From: Fen-1058 sp964398185
Lineage (GTDB): Bacteria > Chloroflexota > Anaerolineae > Fen-1058
Direction: 5' to 3'
NCBI GenBank assembly: GCA_964398185.1
Contig: CAYNML010000014.1
Span: 23,762-87,761, forward strand
DNA: 64,000 nucleotides
A program made the position numbers and the translations under genes. Below the pieces are notes generated by a model. That model worked only from the letters and a program-made list of their open reading frames with translations. It was not told where the DNA came from and made no database searches. How positions within the stretch are numbered: the stretch's first letter is position 1; the number at the start of each line of letters is the position of its first letter. This document shows positions 33,534 through 41,955 of this stretch, in pieces.

Positions 33534-34706
33534 CGTGCGCCGCAAGCGCATAATCGCTGCAAACGCCGCCAGATTGCCCACCAGACTCAGGAAGACCAGC
33601 GTCGTCATGGCCTGCGGGCCGACGCCTTGCAGCACTTGTCCCACCACCCACGGCAGCACCATGAAGCCCAGACTGTCACCCAGCAAAATGAAGCCGCTGA
33701 CCCGCGACGTCAAGCGCACCGATTGTCCGGCCAGTGTAAAGCCGCTGGGCCACACCGGCGCCATGCAGAAGCCCAGCACCATCGCCAGGATCCACGCGAA
33801 GGCACTGCTGGGTTGAATGACAAAAGCCGCCCCCAGCACAGCAAGACAACCCGCCAGTGCCGCCGCGATCAGCTGCTGCGGCTTGAAGCGCATCGCCAAT
33901 GGAATTGAGGTCAGGCGCCCCAGTGTGAAGGTCAGCCAGAACGCCGAGGTGAGATAGGCCGCCGTCATTTCATCGGCCAGGTTGAGCGTGAGGGCATAAG
34001 TGTAGATCCAACCCGAGAAGGCAATCTCTGCGCCCACGTAGAAGAACAGGAAGAGCATCGCCGCGATTACCACGCCGTAATTGATGCGTGCGCCTTTCTC
34101 TTCCGCTGCAGCAGCCTGCGCGTGGCGCGGATTCTTTTTCTGCACCAGAATCGCCAACCCGGCCAGCCCGCTGAACAGCGCCAGCACCCAGAAGGCAGAG
34201 CGATAACCGCCGGGGATGTCGATGACCTGCGCCACCAGGATGGGCGCGAGGAAAGCGCCGAGGCCAAAGAAGAAATGCAGCGCGTTCATGTACGGGCTGC
34301 TCTTTTCTTGGTGCGTCCAGACCAGCAGCGTGTTTGCGCCCGTGTTGATGAAGCCGTCCGTCAAACCTTTGAAGCCCACCACGATCAACAAGAGATACGC
34401 GGAGGGCATCACCGGATACAGGGCAATGAGCGCGGCGGAGGCCAACTGGGCGATGCCCAGCGCGCGATGACCCCGCACCCGATCGAACAGGCGGCCACCC
34501 AACAGCGTGCCCAGCAGCGCGCCGATGGCGCTGGCGGTGAACACCGCGCCCAGATCGCCCACCAGCGTCTGTGTCTGGTTCGCCAGCGAGGGCAGGGTGG
34601 GGCCGACCAATCCAATGCTTAAGCCCAGGCAGATAAACAGCCAGTAGTACAGCATCGTCCAACGCATGGCGTCGGTGCGGACGAAAGACCTGAAACGTGA
34701 ATTCAA
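33495..34706 (-). CDS. Major facilitator superfamily transporter
   Basis: A 403-residue, 12-helix MFS protein with a loop 2-3 motif LLGGRLFDRVRGHRALG and a matching central loop after helix 6. The pattern FINTGANTLLVWTHQE resembles the sugar/fucose-permease-like group, but the substrate cannot be fixed. The start is TTG with AGGGAG five bases upstream; an ATG 13 codons in lacks a ribosome site. No terminator separates it from the convergent transglutaminase gene. Confidence 0.85.
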   Translation of the reverse strand: MNSRFRSFVRTDAMRWTMLYYWLFICLGLSIGLVGPTLPSLANQTQTLVGDLGAVFTASAIGALLGTLLGGRLFDRVRGHRALGIAQLASAALIALYPVMPSAYLLLIVVGFKGLTDGFINTGANTLLVWTHQEKSSPYMNALHFFFGLGAFLAPILVAQVIDIPGGYRSAFWVLALFSGLAGLAILVQKKNPRHAQAAAAEEKGARINYGVVIAAMLFLFFYVGAEIAFSGWIYTYALTLNLADEMTAAYLTSAFWLTFTLGRLTSIPLAMRFKPQQLIAAALAGCLAVLGAAFVIQPSSAFAWILAMVLGFCMAPVWPSGFTLAGQSVRLTSRVSGFILLGDSLGFMVLPWVVGQVLQGVGPQAMTTLVFLSLVGNLAAFAAIMRLRRTSTDRVLAATASE

Positions 34707-34741
34707 AATGACTCCCTACTGAAGTTGATGAAGTTGTGTCA

Positions 34742-34800
34742 GGAGTCGAGGCTTCAGCCGGTTGTGTTCATAACCTCTGTCCGGCTAAAGCCTCGATTCC
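34742..34800. repeat. Palindromic element GGAGTCGAGGCTT / AAGCCTCGATTCC
   Basis: Twenty-base arms (GGAGTCGAGGCTTCAGCCGG and CCGGCTAAAGCCTCGATTCC) match at 18 positions and are 19 bases apart. The stop codon of the acetyltransferase gene lies within the element, so it appears to have been inserted into, and to have cut short, that gene. Confidence 0.7.
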
Positions 34801-35403
34801 AGCATTGAGAACCAGACCTTGCTGGATTCCAGGTGAAAACCTGTCGATCGCGCGGCGTTCTTCGATTGTCATGTGGTCCGTGCCAAAGGCGGCACGGTGC
34901 AGCGTGACCAATGCCTCGATTTCAGATTCGCCTGCCACCGATCGGATGATGAAGCCCGGCGGTAATTGTGGATTGGGAATGGGCTCGCTGAGCGCGCGAC
35001 TGAAACGCAGCGTGCGAATCGCCTGCGGCTGAAAGCCATGCCGCGTCAGCCACGCCACGCGCTCGTCATCATCCTCGCGGCACACGGCGTCGAGCGGCAG
35101 CTCACCGCAGGTCAGACCCCACTGCATGATCGCCCCTTCCAGTTCCGGCGAGTTGGCGTGTGATAGATAGTCGAACAAGAGATTGCTGTACGCATCGACC
35201 AGCGCGAAGGCGATCAGGTGATCGCGCTGATCAAACCACAGGCGGGTGCGAGCTTGCAGTTCGGGCTGGCACAGCATCTCGCGCAGATCAGTCGCGCCGG
35301 GGTAATCGCTCACCCGATCGGCTGAGCGCGCTGCCGGCAGAACTGCGATCAGCCGATTGAGATCAGTGTCATCCGTGTAGAGACGTGTGGGGTAGTTGTT
35401 CAT
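34768..35403 (-). CDS. GNAT acetyltransferase, C-terminally truncated by a repeat
   Basis: A protein of about 211 residues with a first GNAT-like half and a second GNAT domain. The second begins FIIRSVAGESEIEALVTLHR and reaches TDHMTIEERRAIDRFSPG. Normal relatives continue for about 100 more residues including the acetyl-CoA loop. Here the frame runs into the palindromic element and ends GIEALAGQRL. Activity of the second domain is therefore doubtful. The ATG overlaps the upstream stop (ATGA), indicating coupling to the nucleotidyltransferase gene. Confidence 0.7.
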   Translation of the reverse strand: MNNYPTRLYTDDTDLNRLIAVLPAARSADRVSDYPGATDLREMLCQPELQARTRLWFDQRDHLIAFALVDAYSNLLFDYLSHANSPELEGAIMQWGLTCGELPLDAVCREDDDERVAWLTRHGFQPQAIRTLRFSRALSEPIPNPQLPPGFIIRSVAGESEIEALVTLHRAAFGTDHMTIEERRAIDRFSPGIQQGLVLNAGIEALAGQRL

Positions 35404-36164
35404 GAGTGGCATAGATGCAGGATGACGCGCTTGATGTGTGGATCGACAGCATCGTGTTGATCGAGATAGGTCAGCATCGCCTGCGCGGACTCGGCCACCC
35501 GATCGTACCCCGGCAAGAAACGGCTCAAATTTGCCGACCAGTCGGGATGGCGCTGTTCGAAGCGGCGTTCTTTGGAGAAGACGTCGAGCGTGGGATCAGA
35601 GCGATCATATTCGATCAGTTCGAGCAGCAGGGCGAAGGCATGGCCTTGCACGAAGCGCCACGCCGAGAGCTGCTCGCCGCGCTTGAGTCGGCACAGTCCA
35701 ACGTACAGGCACGTCACGATCTCGCCGACGAGCCATTCGCGCGATTCGGGTTTCCACGGGACAGGCTGTTTCTTCGGAATGCGCCGCTGCTCGTCAAAGG
35801 CATCGTCTTTCCAGACGATGCGGCCCTCGGTGTAGACTGCACTCTCCAGTTCGCGCAGTTCAAATACGGCGAACTCGGCGTAGAGGTCGTCGTCGAACAA
35901 AACCTTGTAGCCATCCGGTGTGTTCTTGAACGCGAAGCTGATCGATCGGGCGCGGGAGAGCCAATCGAGGTTGGCGATGAACTCCGCCTTGTAACCGTCC
36001 TTCACCACGACGAAGAAATCGAGATCGGAATAATCATCCAGGCGATCGAGCTCCACGCCCACCGAGCCGAGGCCAATCAGCGCCAGCGCCTTGCCGGTGG
36101 ACGCCAGCGTTGCGCCGATATCATCAAGGCGTTGGAGAAGTTGTTGAGAACGAGTTATTGGCAT
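35400..36164 (-). CDS. Nucleotidyltransferase-domain protein
   Basis: A 254-residue protein whose N terminus has the polymerase-beta-like core GLGSVGVELDRLDDYSDLDF (about 31-50), with the two metal-binding Asp in DLDF. A helical C-terminal half follows with CLYVGLCRLKRGEQLSAWRF. The arrangement recalls aminoglycoside or lincosamide nucleotidyltransferases, but substrate and resistance role cannot be deduced. It is coupled to the truncated acetyltransferase gene. Confidence 0.75.
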   Translation of the reverse strand: MPITRSQQLLQRLDDIGATLASTGKALALIGLGSVGVELDRLDDYSDLDFFVVVKDGYKAEFIANLDWLSRARSISFAFKNTPDGYKVLFDDDLYAEFAVFELRELESAVYTEGRIVWKDDAFDEQRRIPKKQPVPWKPESREWLVGEIVTCLYVGLCRLKRGEQLSAWRFVQGHAFALLLELIEYDRSDPTLDVFSKERRFEQRHPDWSANLSRFLPGYDRVAESAQAMLTYLDQHDAVDPHIKRVILHLCHS

Positions 36165-36175
36165 GGTGCAGTGCG

Positions 36176-37495
36176 TTAGCGCTTTTTGCGTGATTTCAAA
36201 TAGTTCATCACTTCATCGTACAAGCCGCCCTCATTGGCGTAAAGTCCGTAGTTGCGCGCCGTGGCAAACCACTCTTCCATGCTGGGGCGCTGGTTTTGCT
36301 GGGCGCGCGCCAGATCGTTGGTGGTCAACGGACGCACCTGATTCGTGCGCAGTGCATCTTGCAAAGCCGCTTCGGTGGCCTGCTCTACCAGCCCCATCAA
36401 GTCAGCGCCGGAATAGCCTTCTGTCTGGCGGGCGATACGCGGGAGGTCTAGATCCATGGTAGGTTTACCGCGCAAATGCAAACGCAGAATCGCCAGACGA
36501 GCTTCGTAGTCGGGTGGAGGCACAAAGATGACGCGATCGAAGCGGCCGGGCCGCAGCAGCGCGCTGTCCATATGCCATGGCGAATTAGTGGCGCCAATGA
36601 TCAGCAACCGCTCATTGTTGCCGCTGGCCCCGTCCATTTCTGATAAGAACTGATTGACCAGGGTACGAATGAAGTGCTGGCGCATGTCGGTGCGTTTGCC
36701 GCCAATTGCTTCGACTTCGTCTAAGAAGAGCACCGCTGGAGCCTGGCGGCGAGCGTCTTCAAATAGCGCATGCAGCTTGCGCTCGCTCTCGCCATAGTAC
36801 ATGTCCAGCACGTCATCGATGCCCACATAGATAAAAGCCGCTTTGACCTCACCCGCGGTGGCGCGCGCGAGCAAAGTCTTCCCACAGCCTGGTGGGCCGT
36901 ACAGCAGAATACCGCCGCCGGCTTTTTTGCCGTAGGCGGCATATAGATCGGGCCGTTGGAAGGGGTAGATGATGGTCAAGCACACTTTCTCTTTGACCGG
37001 CTCCAATCCACCAACATCTTCGAAGGTGAGACTCGGACGTTCGCTTGATACCACGTCGCGCTCAGCCGCCTGTGGTCGCTCGGACAGGCTGAGTTTCTCG
37101 ACCGGAGCTGTCGGCGATTCAACTGGCAGGGATGGATCGTAGGTGCGGGCCGCGCCCAGATGCATCAGCGCTTCACCCAGCAGGCCCAGCGCCGATTCCA
37201 CGCGCGATAAGGTGATGAGCGTGCGGGCATCTTTGGGATTCAGTTCAATCGCACGCTGGAGATAGGGCAGAGCTTCCTGAATCTGGTTCTGATCGTAAAG
37301 TAATGTGCCCAGAGCCGCGTGCGCTGTTGCCGAATCAGGCGCAAGGCGCAGGATGGTTTGATACTCGGAGATAGCTTCCTGTGGCAGGTTTTTATCGTGC
37401 AGTGTTTCAGCCAGATGCAGGCGTAAGGGAATATTGTCTGGACTCACGGCCAGCGCGGCTCGCAAGGCGGTGATTTGTTTGTCATCCGGCGGCAT
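36176..37495 (-). CDS. TPR-AAA+ ATPase (Cdc48/FtsH-like AAA domain)
   Basis: A 439-residue protein. About three TPRs (residues 1-115) precede a classical AAA domain. The domain has Walker A GPPGCGKTLLARA, pore-loop region, Walker B AVLFLDEVEAIGGKR, the second region of homology with GATNSPWHMDSALLRPGRFD, and a C-terminal helical lid ending with YSGADLMGLVEQATEAAL. It likely remodels or unfolds protein partners recruited by the TPRs. It lies ten bases downstream of another TPR membrane protein gene, and the pair probably forms a unit. Confidence 0.88.
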   Translation of the reverse strand: MPPDDKQITALRAALAVSPDNIPLRLHLAETLHDKNLPQEAISEYQTILRLAPDSATAHAALGTLLYDQNQIQEALPYLQRAIELNPKDARTLITLSRVESALGLLGEALMHLGAARTYDPSLPVESPTAPVEKLSLSERPQAAERDVVSSERPSLTFEDVGGLEPVKEKVCLTIIYPFQRPDLYAAYGKKAGGGILLYGPPGCGKTLLARATAGEVKAAFIYVGIDDVLDMYYGESERKLHALFEDARRQAPAVLFLDEVEAIGGKRTDMRQHFIRTLVNQFLSEMDGASGNNERLLIIGATNSPWHMDSALLRPGRFDRVIFVPPPDYEARLAILRLHLRGKPTMDLDLPRIARQTEGYSGADLMGLVEQATEAALQDALRTNQVRPLTTNDLARAQQNQRPSMEEWFATARNYGLYANEGGLYDEVMNYLKSRKKR

Positions 37496-37505
37496 AAGCT
37501 GCTCC

Positions 37506-38438
37506 TTATTTGATCTTGCCGTTCAGTACGAGATAGGTCATGAGCGGATCGATGATCCAGGCGAATAGCCCTCCCAGAAAAAACAGGCCACTAAAACACA
37601 TCATACCTGTGCGTGCAATGGTGTAACCCGCGCTCATGTTGATGAAGGCTGACCAACAGCAGCTGAACATGAACGGCAGGAGCAGTAGCCAGGTCACGCG
37701 GTATGCCCATGAATTCACGAGGCTGAAGGTCCAGAAACTGCCCAACAGGGGAAGTTTCGCCTGCAGCGCCAGACTCAGCCCGCGCTTCAACTCTTTGTTA
37801 GTCGGATCGAGGCGCAGGGCTTCCCGCATATTGGCCAGAGCTTCGTCCGGCTTCTGCTGGAACAACCGCAGCTCACCCAACTGGCGATGCGCGTCTTCGT
37901 TGTTGGGTTCCAGCGCCAGCGCTTGCAGCACGCTATCTTCCGCCTCGCGGTAGCGCAGTTTGGTGCGCAAAAGCGCCGCACGATAGATCAGCGAATCGAC
38001 ATGCTGTGGATTCAGACGCAACGCTTCGGCATTCTGCCGCATGGCCTCGGCACGATTAGCGTGGTACAGAAAGCGCGCGTAACGATTGCGTACAAAGGCA
38101 TCGTGCGGACAGAGCGCAATGGCGCGCCGATGGTGTTCGGTGGCCTGTCGACGGTTGCGCCAGCCTGGTTGAGTGCTCAACAAATCACCCAGGGTGCTGT
38201 GAATGTATCCATTCTCAGGTGCCAAGCGCAGCGCTTCTTCACACGGCGCCAGCGCAGCAGCGAACTGCTCCTGCCCCCACAGCGCGATACTGAGCATGTG
38301 ATAGCCATCGGCGTAAGCGGGATCCTGCTGAATGGCGCGGCGAGCTTCTTGTTCAGCCAGATCGTAACGGCGCTGTTGAATCAGGGCGCGAGCGCGTTCG
38401 CTATACGCATGAGCGCTGACTGGTGTGGTTGCAGACAC
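37506..38438 (-). CDS. TPR protein with two C-terminal membrane helices
   Basis: A 310-residue protein with five or six TPR units (about 8-220) and two hydrophobic helices (about 235-260 and 275-300) at the C terminus. It would anchor a cytoplasmic TPR scaffold on the membrane. With the TPR-AAA gene immediately downstream, it may recruit that ATPase to the membrane; this is inference from position and shared repeats. Confidence 0.75.
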   Translation of the reverse strand: MSATTPVSAHAYSERARALIQQRRYDLAEQEARRAIQQDPAYADGYHMLSIALWGQEQFAAALAPCEEALRLAPENGYIHSTLGDLLSTQPGWRNRRQATEHHRRAIALCPHDAFVRNRYARFLYHANRAEAMRQNAEALRLNPQHVDSLIYRAALLRTKLRYREAEDSVLQALALEPNNEDAHRQLGELRLFQQKPDEALANMREALRLDPTNKELKRGLSLALQAKLPLLGSFWTFSLVNSWAYRVTWLLLLPFMFSCCWSAFINMSAGYTIARTGMMCFSGLFFLGGLFAWIIDPLMTYLVLNGKIK

Positions 38439-38496
38439 AAGCGTTGTCCAATAAAGCTAGGGATGTACAGGATTATACCGCGCCGATCAGCGTCGC

Positions 38497-39339
38497 TCAT
38501 TTGCGCGCCACAATGGCGAAAAGGTCCGGCTGCCGTTCGTCGGGTGTGCCGATGAGCGATGGGTGAAACGTGATGTCCGTAAAGCCGGCGATTTGCAGCG
38601 CGTACCGATATTGTTCAGCGGTGTAGGCTTGCATGCTGCTAGAGTGCGGCGTCACCTCGCCCGTTTCCGCGTCGACGATGTAGAAGCGCTCGATGGCGAC
38701 AGCCTGCGCTTCGTCCCAGAAACTTTCGAACAACACCAGGTGCGGCCGATCGGAGAACAAGCCTTGTTCCAGCGTGTACCACGCGGCATGTTGCTGCCCC
38801 AGCCGCTGCACCACCTCGCGCGGATGAACTTCCAGCAGGATGTGGCCGCCGTCGTTCAAGGCCGCAGAGGCTTTGCTCAGGATGCGCTGCAACTCTTCCG
38901 GCCGAAAGACATTCGACTCGCCGAAGACGAACATCGCCAGATCGTAACCGGCGCCGTAGTCAGCGTGGCGCACATCGGCCAGCTGGTATTCGCAGGCGAG
39001 TTGCTGTGCTTGCGCGAAGTCGCGCGCATACTCGATCGAAGCAGGCCCGAAATCAATGCCCACGCAGGTGTGGCCGCGCTGCGCCAGGCGGCTGGCGTAC
39101 AACCCAGGGCCGCAGCCCAGATCGAGCACACGGCTCGATCGGTTGTGGAGCAGCACGCGGTGAATCCACTCGACGTGCTCGTCGATGATGTTCGATCGGC
39201 GGCTGGCCGCATCGTGCACTTGCGAGAGATGCTCGCGCAGCATGCGGCGGCTGAAGTCGGGATCGTTCCACGGGATTTTATCGCCTTCGGCCCACGGGGC
39301 AGGCGGCGAGGTGCGATGTAGGAGATCAAGTAGGTTCAT
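38497..39339 (-). CDS. Class I SAM-dependent methyltransferase
   Basis: A 280-residue methyltransferase with motif I VLDLGCGPGLYASRLAQRGH (about 71-90), the acidic GIDFGPASIEYAR segment and a later LEVHPREVVQRL strand. The start is the ATG of MNLLDLLHR; the frame remains open about 220 bases further through repeat family A copy 4, which is not native coding. Substrate unknown. Confidence 0.85.
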   Translation of the reverse strand: MNLLDLLHRTSPPAPWAEGDKIPWNDPDFSRRMLREHLSQVHDAASRRSNIIDEHVEWIHRVLLHNRSSRVLDLGCGPGLYASRLAQRGHTCVGIDFGPASIEYARDFAQAQQLACEYQLADVRHADYGAGYDLAMFVFGESNVFRPEELQRILSKASAALNDGGHILLEVHPREVVQRLGQQHAAWYTLEQGLFSDRPHLVLFESFWDEAQAVAIERFYIVDAETGEVTPHSSSMQAYTAEQYRYALQIAGFTDITFHPSLIGTPDERQPDLFAIVARK

Positions 39340-39403
39340 GGTGATGTTCCGTATGGGACGATAATTGAAGTTGTGTGAAGCTGTGAATTGGTGTGTCAAA
39401 CAC

Positions 39404-39531
39404 GTCGTTCCTGCGTGCTTTCGCCTAGCGCGCCCCCGCTTTGCGGACAGGGCGTGGCGGGAACCAGTGGTTTGACTGGCGCACCTGCCGAGCAGTGAAC
39501 TGGATGCCCGACAGGAGCACTCGGGCATGAC
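39404..39531. repeat. Interspersed repeat family A, copy 4
   Basis: GTCGTTCCTGCGTGC, GGCGGGAACCAG, CTGGATGCCCGA, CTCGGGCATGAC. The long form shares an internal GCGCCCCCGCTTTGCGGACA-type segment with copies 1 and 2. It occupies most of the methyltransferase upstream region. Confidence 0.8.
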
Positions 39532-39557
39532 GGACTGGCGATCCCGCCAAAGTCCCA

Positions 39558-39929
39558 TCATGCGTTGTAAGCGGCGATGAATTTCTCGACCTCATCGGCA
39601 ACTTCGTCGGGTGATAGCTCGTCGGTCGGGAGATAGAGATCGCAAGCGGCGCGGGCGTGCGCTAAGCGCGCGAGTTGTTCGGCGTGTGCGGCCGGCGTCC
39701 AATCCGATCGGTTCTGCCGCGCGTTGGCGGTGTGCACTTCCGCGTCGAGGAAGATCAGACAATCGGGGTAACCGCGCATCTTCCACAGATCGCGCACGCC
39801 CGAATGCTCCTGCGCCACCACGCGCACCTGCGTGAAGCCGCGCGCCAGCAGCCGATCGCGCAGCGTGCTTTTGCCTGCCGCGCACGGCCCCACGATCACG
39901 ATGTAACGCTGGTGGTAGTCCTCGGCCAT
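39558..39929 (-). CDS. Small P-loop NTPase or kinase
   Basis: A 123-residue protein with Walker A GPCAAGKST near residues 14-22 and an Asp at LIFLDAEVHTA around 60. This is reminiscent of very small adenylate-kinase-like or AAA_18-type phosphotransferases. It lacks an obvious lid domain. Function is unknown; the small size leaves room only for the core fold. Confidence 0.65.
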   Translation of the reverse strand: MAEDYHQRYIVIVGPCAAGKSTLRDRLLARGFTQVRVVAQEHSGVRDLWKMRGYPDCLIFLDAEVHTANARQNRSDWTPAAHAEQLARLAHARAACDLYLPTDELSPDEVADEVEKFIAAYNA

Positions 39930-39945
39930 AGGCGTGGTTCTCGCC

Positions 39946-39978
39946 AGACTCCCGAAGTTTTCAAGACTTCGGAAGTCT
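39946..39978. promoter_or_regulatory. Hairpin AGACTCCCGAAGT / ACTTCGGAAGTCT
   Basis: Thirteen-base arms with one mismatch and a seven-base loop lie between the channel-like gene and the small NTPase gene. It could act as a terminator-like or processing stem after the channel gene, though the U tail is poor. Confidence 0.5.
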
Positions 39979-39993
39979 GCCTGGCAGTCGAGC

Positions 39994-41106
39994 TTATGGC
40001 GCCCGGTTGCGACCGAACAGCCGCTTGATGGGGTTCGGGTTGTTCTGCCGGTGTTCGGGCGGCTGATTCACGCCGCCGATCTGCCCCAACGTCTCCAGCG
40101 TGGCAAAGACCACCAGCATGTCGCCTTCTTTTACCACTTCGTTGGAGGCGGGATGCAGGCGCAGTGCGCCGTCGGTCTGGTGCATGACGATCGTCATGTT
40201 GAACTTGCGCTCGGCGTTCTCCAGCGTCAGGCCCAGCAGCGGCGAGTCAGCGTCGATGTTGAGCTGGCTGACGTGCAGCAGTGTGCCGCCCACGTAGAAC
40301 GAGTAGTCGATGTGGGCGCGCGTGGCCGCCGCCGCAAAAGCCGGGGCCGACAACGCCGACATGCTGAACGCAGTGTGAATGCCAAAGCCTTTCTCCACTT
40401 TGCTGGCCAGCGTCTCGTCGAACATGCGCAGCACCACTTTGATGTCCGGGTGCAGTTCGCGCGCATCCAGCGCAATGTCCAGATTGCCCAGTTCGTCCTG
40501 CGTGGCGCACACCACGGCGCTGGCCCGCTCGATGCCGGCCTTGCGCAGCACCGCGCGCTGTCGCGCATCGCCGATGATGACCGGCACATCGCGCTCGCGG
40601 ATGGGCGCAATGAAAACCCGGTTGGGGTCGCTCTCAATCGCCACCACCGACTGGCCGAATTCCAGCAATTGCAGCGTCACGCGATAGCCCAGTTTGCCCA
40701 GCCCGCAGACGATGACGTGATCGGAGTATGTCGAAGCCAAGGCCACCTCCCAGTCCTGCCCGCGGGCCGATCGGTTGAACAGCTTCACGCCCAGATTGGC
40801 CGCGCCGGCGCTCAACAAGATGATGCCGACCACGGGCATCACAAACAGAAACATCTGCAAATACCATGGATCGGGAAAATTCATGTTGGCCTGCAGAAAC
40901 ATCATCTGCAAGACCAGAAAGATCGACTCGGCCAGGCCGGGTTCGTCGGGGACGTTCGCCAGATCGGCCAGAACCCAGTACAGCAGGCCGCAGACGAACC
41001 ACGTGCCCACGAACAGCAACAGCGGGCGGCTGAAGGCGCGCAGCAGCACGCGCAAATCGCGCCAGTTCTTGATCAGCCATTGCCGGAGAGTGCGCTGCCG
41101 TTGCAT
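39994..41106 (-). CDS. Ion-channel-like membrane protein with TrkA-N/RCK domain, no K+ filter
   Basis: A 370-residue protein. Two membrane helices (about 28-48 and 85-108) flank a pore-helix-like segment, followed by a Rossmann TrkA-N domain (GLGKLG, 135-140) and a TrkA-C-like end. This is the layout of a 2TM potassium channel with RCK gating domain, but the TVGYG filter is replaced by FLQANMNFPDPW (about 70-81). It may conduct another ion or only sense NAD(H). The ATG is preferred to a TTG five codons upstream. Confidence 0.8.
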   Translation of the reverse strand: MQRQRTLRQWLIKNWRDLRVLLRAFSRPLLLFVGTWFVCGLLYWVLADLANVPDEPGLAESIFLVLQMMFLQANMNFPDPWYLQMFLFVMPVVGIILLSAGAANLGVKLFNRSARGQDWEVALASTYSDHVIVCGLGKLGYRVTLQLLEFGQSVVAIESDPNRVFIAPIRERDVPVIIGDARQRAVLRKAGIERASAVVCATQDELGNLDIALDARELHPDIKVVLRMFDETLASKVEKGFGIHTAFSMSALSAPAFAAAATRAHIDYSFYVGGTLLHVSQLNIDADSPLLGLTLENAERKFNMTIVMHQTDGALRLHPASNEVVKEGDMLVVFATLETLGQIGGVNQPPEHRQNNPNPIKRLFGRNRAP

Positions 41107-41118
41107 GGTGAGCCTGAT

Positions 41119-41158
41119 CAAAAAATCACCCCCGGACAGGCTTGCGCTGCCGGGGGTG
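41119..41158 (-). terminator. Intrinsic terminator of the zinc-finger protein gene
   Basis: On the minus strand CACCCCCGG pairs with CCGGGGGTG across a 14-base loop and is followed by ATTTTTTG. It ends the transcript of the Cys-rich protein gene just before the channel-like gene. Confidence 0.88.
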
Positions 41159-41167
41159 CGTAAAAAC

Positions 41168-41941
41168 TTAACCGGCCAGTGCGGCCAGAATCATGACGAA
41201 CCCGACGATGCCCAGCACCACAGTGCCGGCCACCATGGCAATCATCTGCCAATCGAGGTTGCTGCCGCCGCCTTCGCGGCTGCGCTGTGCCTTGCGCGGT
41301 TTGGGCGCGATGGGCTGCGGCGGCTTGCCCAGTGTCGGCGTGACCTTGGGCACTTGCAGCGTATTGCCGCGCTGTGAGACGATGGTCTCCGACGCCGCCG
41401 ACTTGGGAGCCGGGGCCGGCTCGGTGTCACGCAGGTGCACGGCGGGACGCGGTTCGTACGGCGCCGTGCTGTCGATGACGATCGCTTCCTTGGCGGGTGG
41501 CGGCGTCACCGGCGGGGTCGCGATGGTGACCTGCTCGGCGGGCGGTTGAACCTCGGACGCGGCGATAACCGTGGCTGGCACGGCGAACGGTTCGACCTTG
41601 AATTCTTGTCCGGCGGGAGCGGGCGTAGGGAACGGTTCTACCTGGAAAGCGTTAGGCTCCGGCGCAGGCGTCGTCTTGACAGGCGCCGGCTCCGGCTCGC
41701 GCGAAACCTCGATCAGCGGGCGCACTTCCGGCACAGGCGCGGGCTTGGGCTTGGGCCGATCGATCAGGCCCAGCGCCTCGGCGCACGCCTGGCAGACCAT
41801 GGCGCTGCCCGGCCCTTTGCGCGGCACGGCGTGCACGGCGCACACGTAGCGCCCGCAATTGTTGCTGCACATGATGCTGGCCGGGCGCGGATTATCGGGA
41901 TCGCACAGGGCGCAGACAAAGGCAGCGGTAACTCGTGACAT
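41168..41941 (-). CDS. Cys-rich zinc-finger (B-box-like) protein with C-terminal membrane helix
   Basis: A protein of about 257 residues. The N terminus has CALCDPDNPRPASIMCSNNC, then YVCAVH and MVCQAC: paired Cys/His typical of a B-box or similar zinc ribbon (about 8-55). A long Pro/Ala/Glu-rich middle (about 60-225) looks disordered, and one membrane helix lies at the end (about 232-255). AAGGAG precedes the ATG. It is probably tail-anchored with the zinc finger in the cytoplasm. It follows the PP2C gene by 14 bases. Confidence 0.7.
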   Translation of the reverse strand: MSRVTAAFVCALCDPDNPRPASIMCSNNCGRYVCAVHAVPRKGPGSAMVCQACAEALGLIDRPKPKPAPVPEVRPLIEVSREPEPAPVKTTPAPEPNAFQVEPFPTPAPAGQEFKVEPFAVPATVIAASEVQPPAEQVTIATPPVTPPPAKEAIVIDSTAPYEPRPAVHLRDTEPAPAPKSAASETIVSQRGNTLQVPKVTPTLGKPPQPIAPKPRKAQRSREGGGSNLDWQMIAMVAGTVVLGIVGFVMILAALAG

Positions 41942-41955
41942 GATCAAACTCCTTC

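Noticed and set aside
38497..39561. Long upstream extension of the methyltransferase ORF
   Set aside because: The extra residues are the translation of a family A repeat, seen in similar form at other repeat copies.
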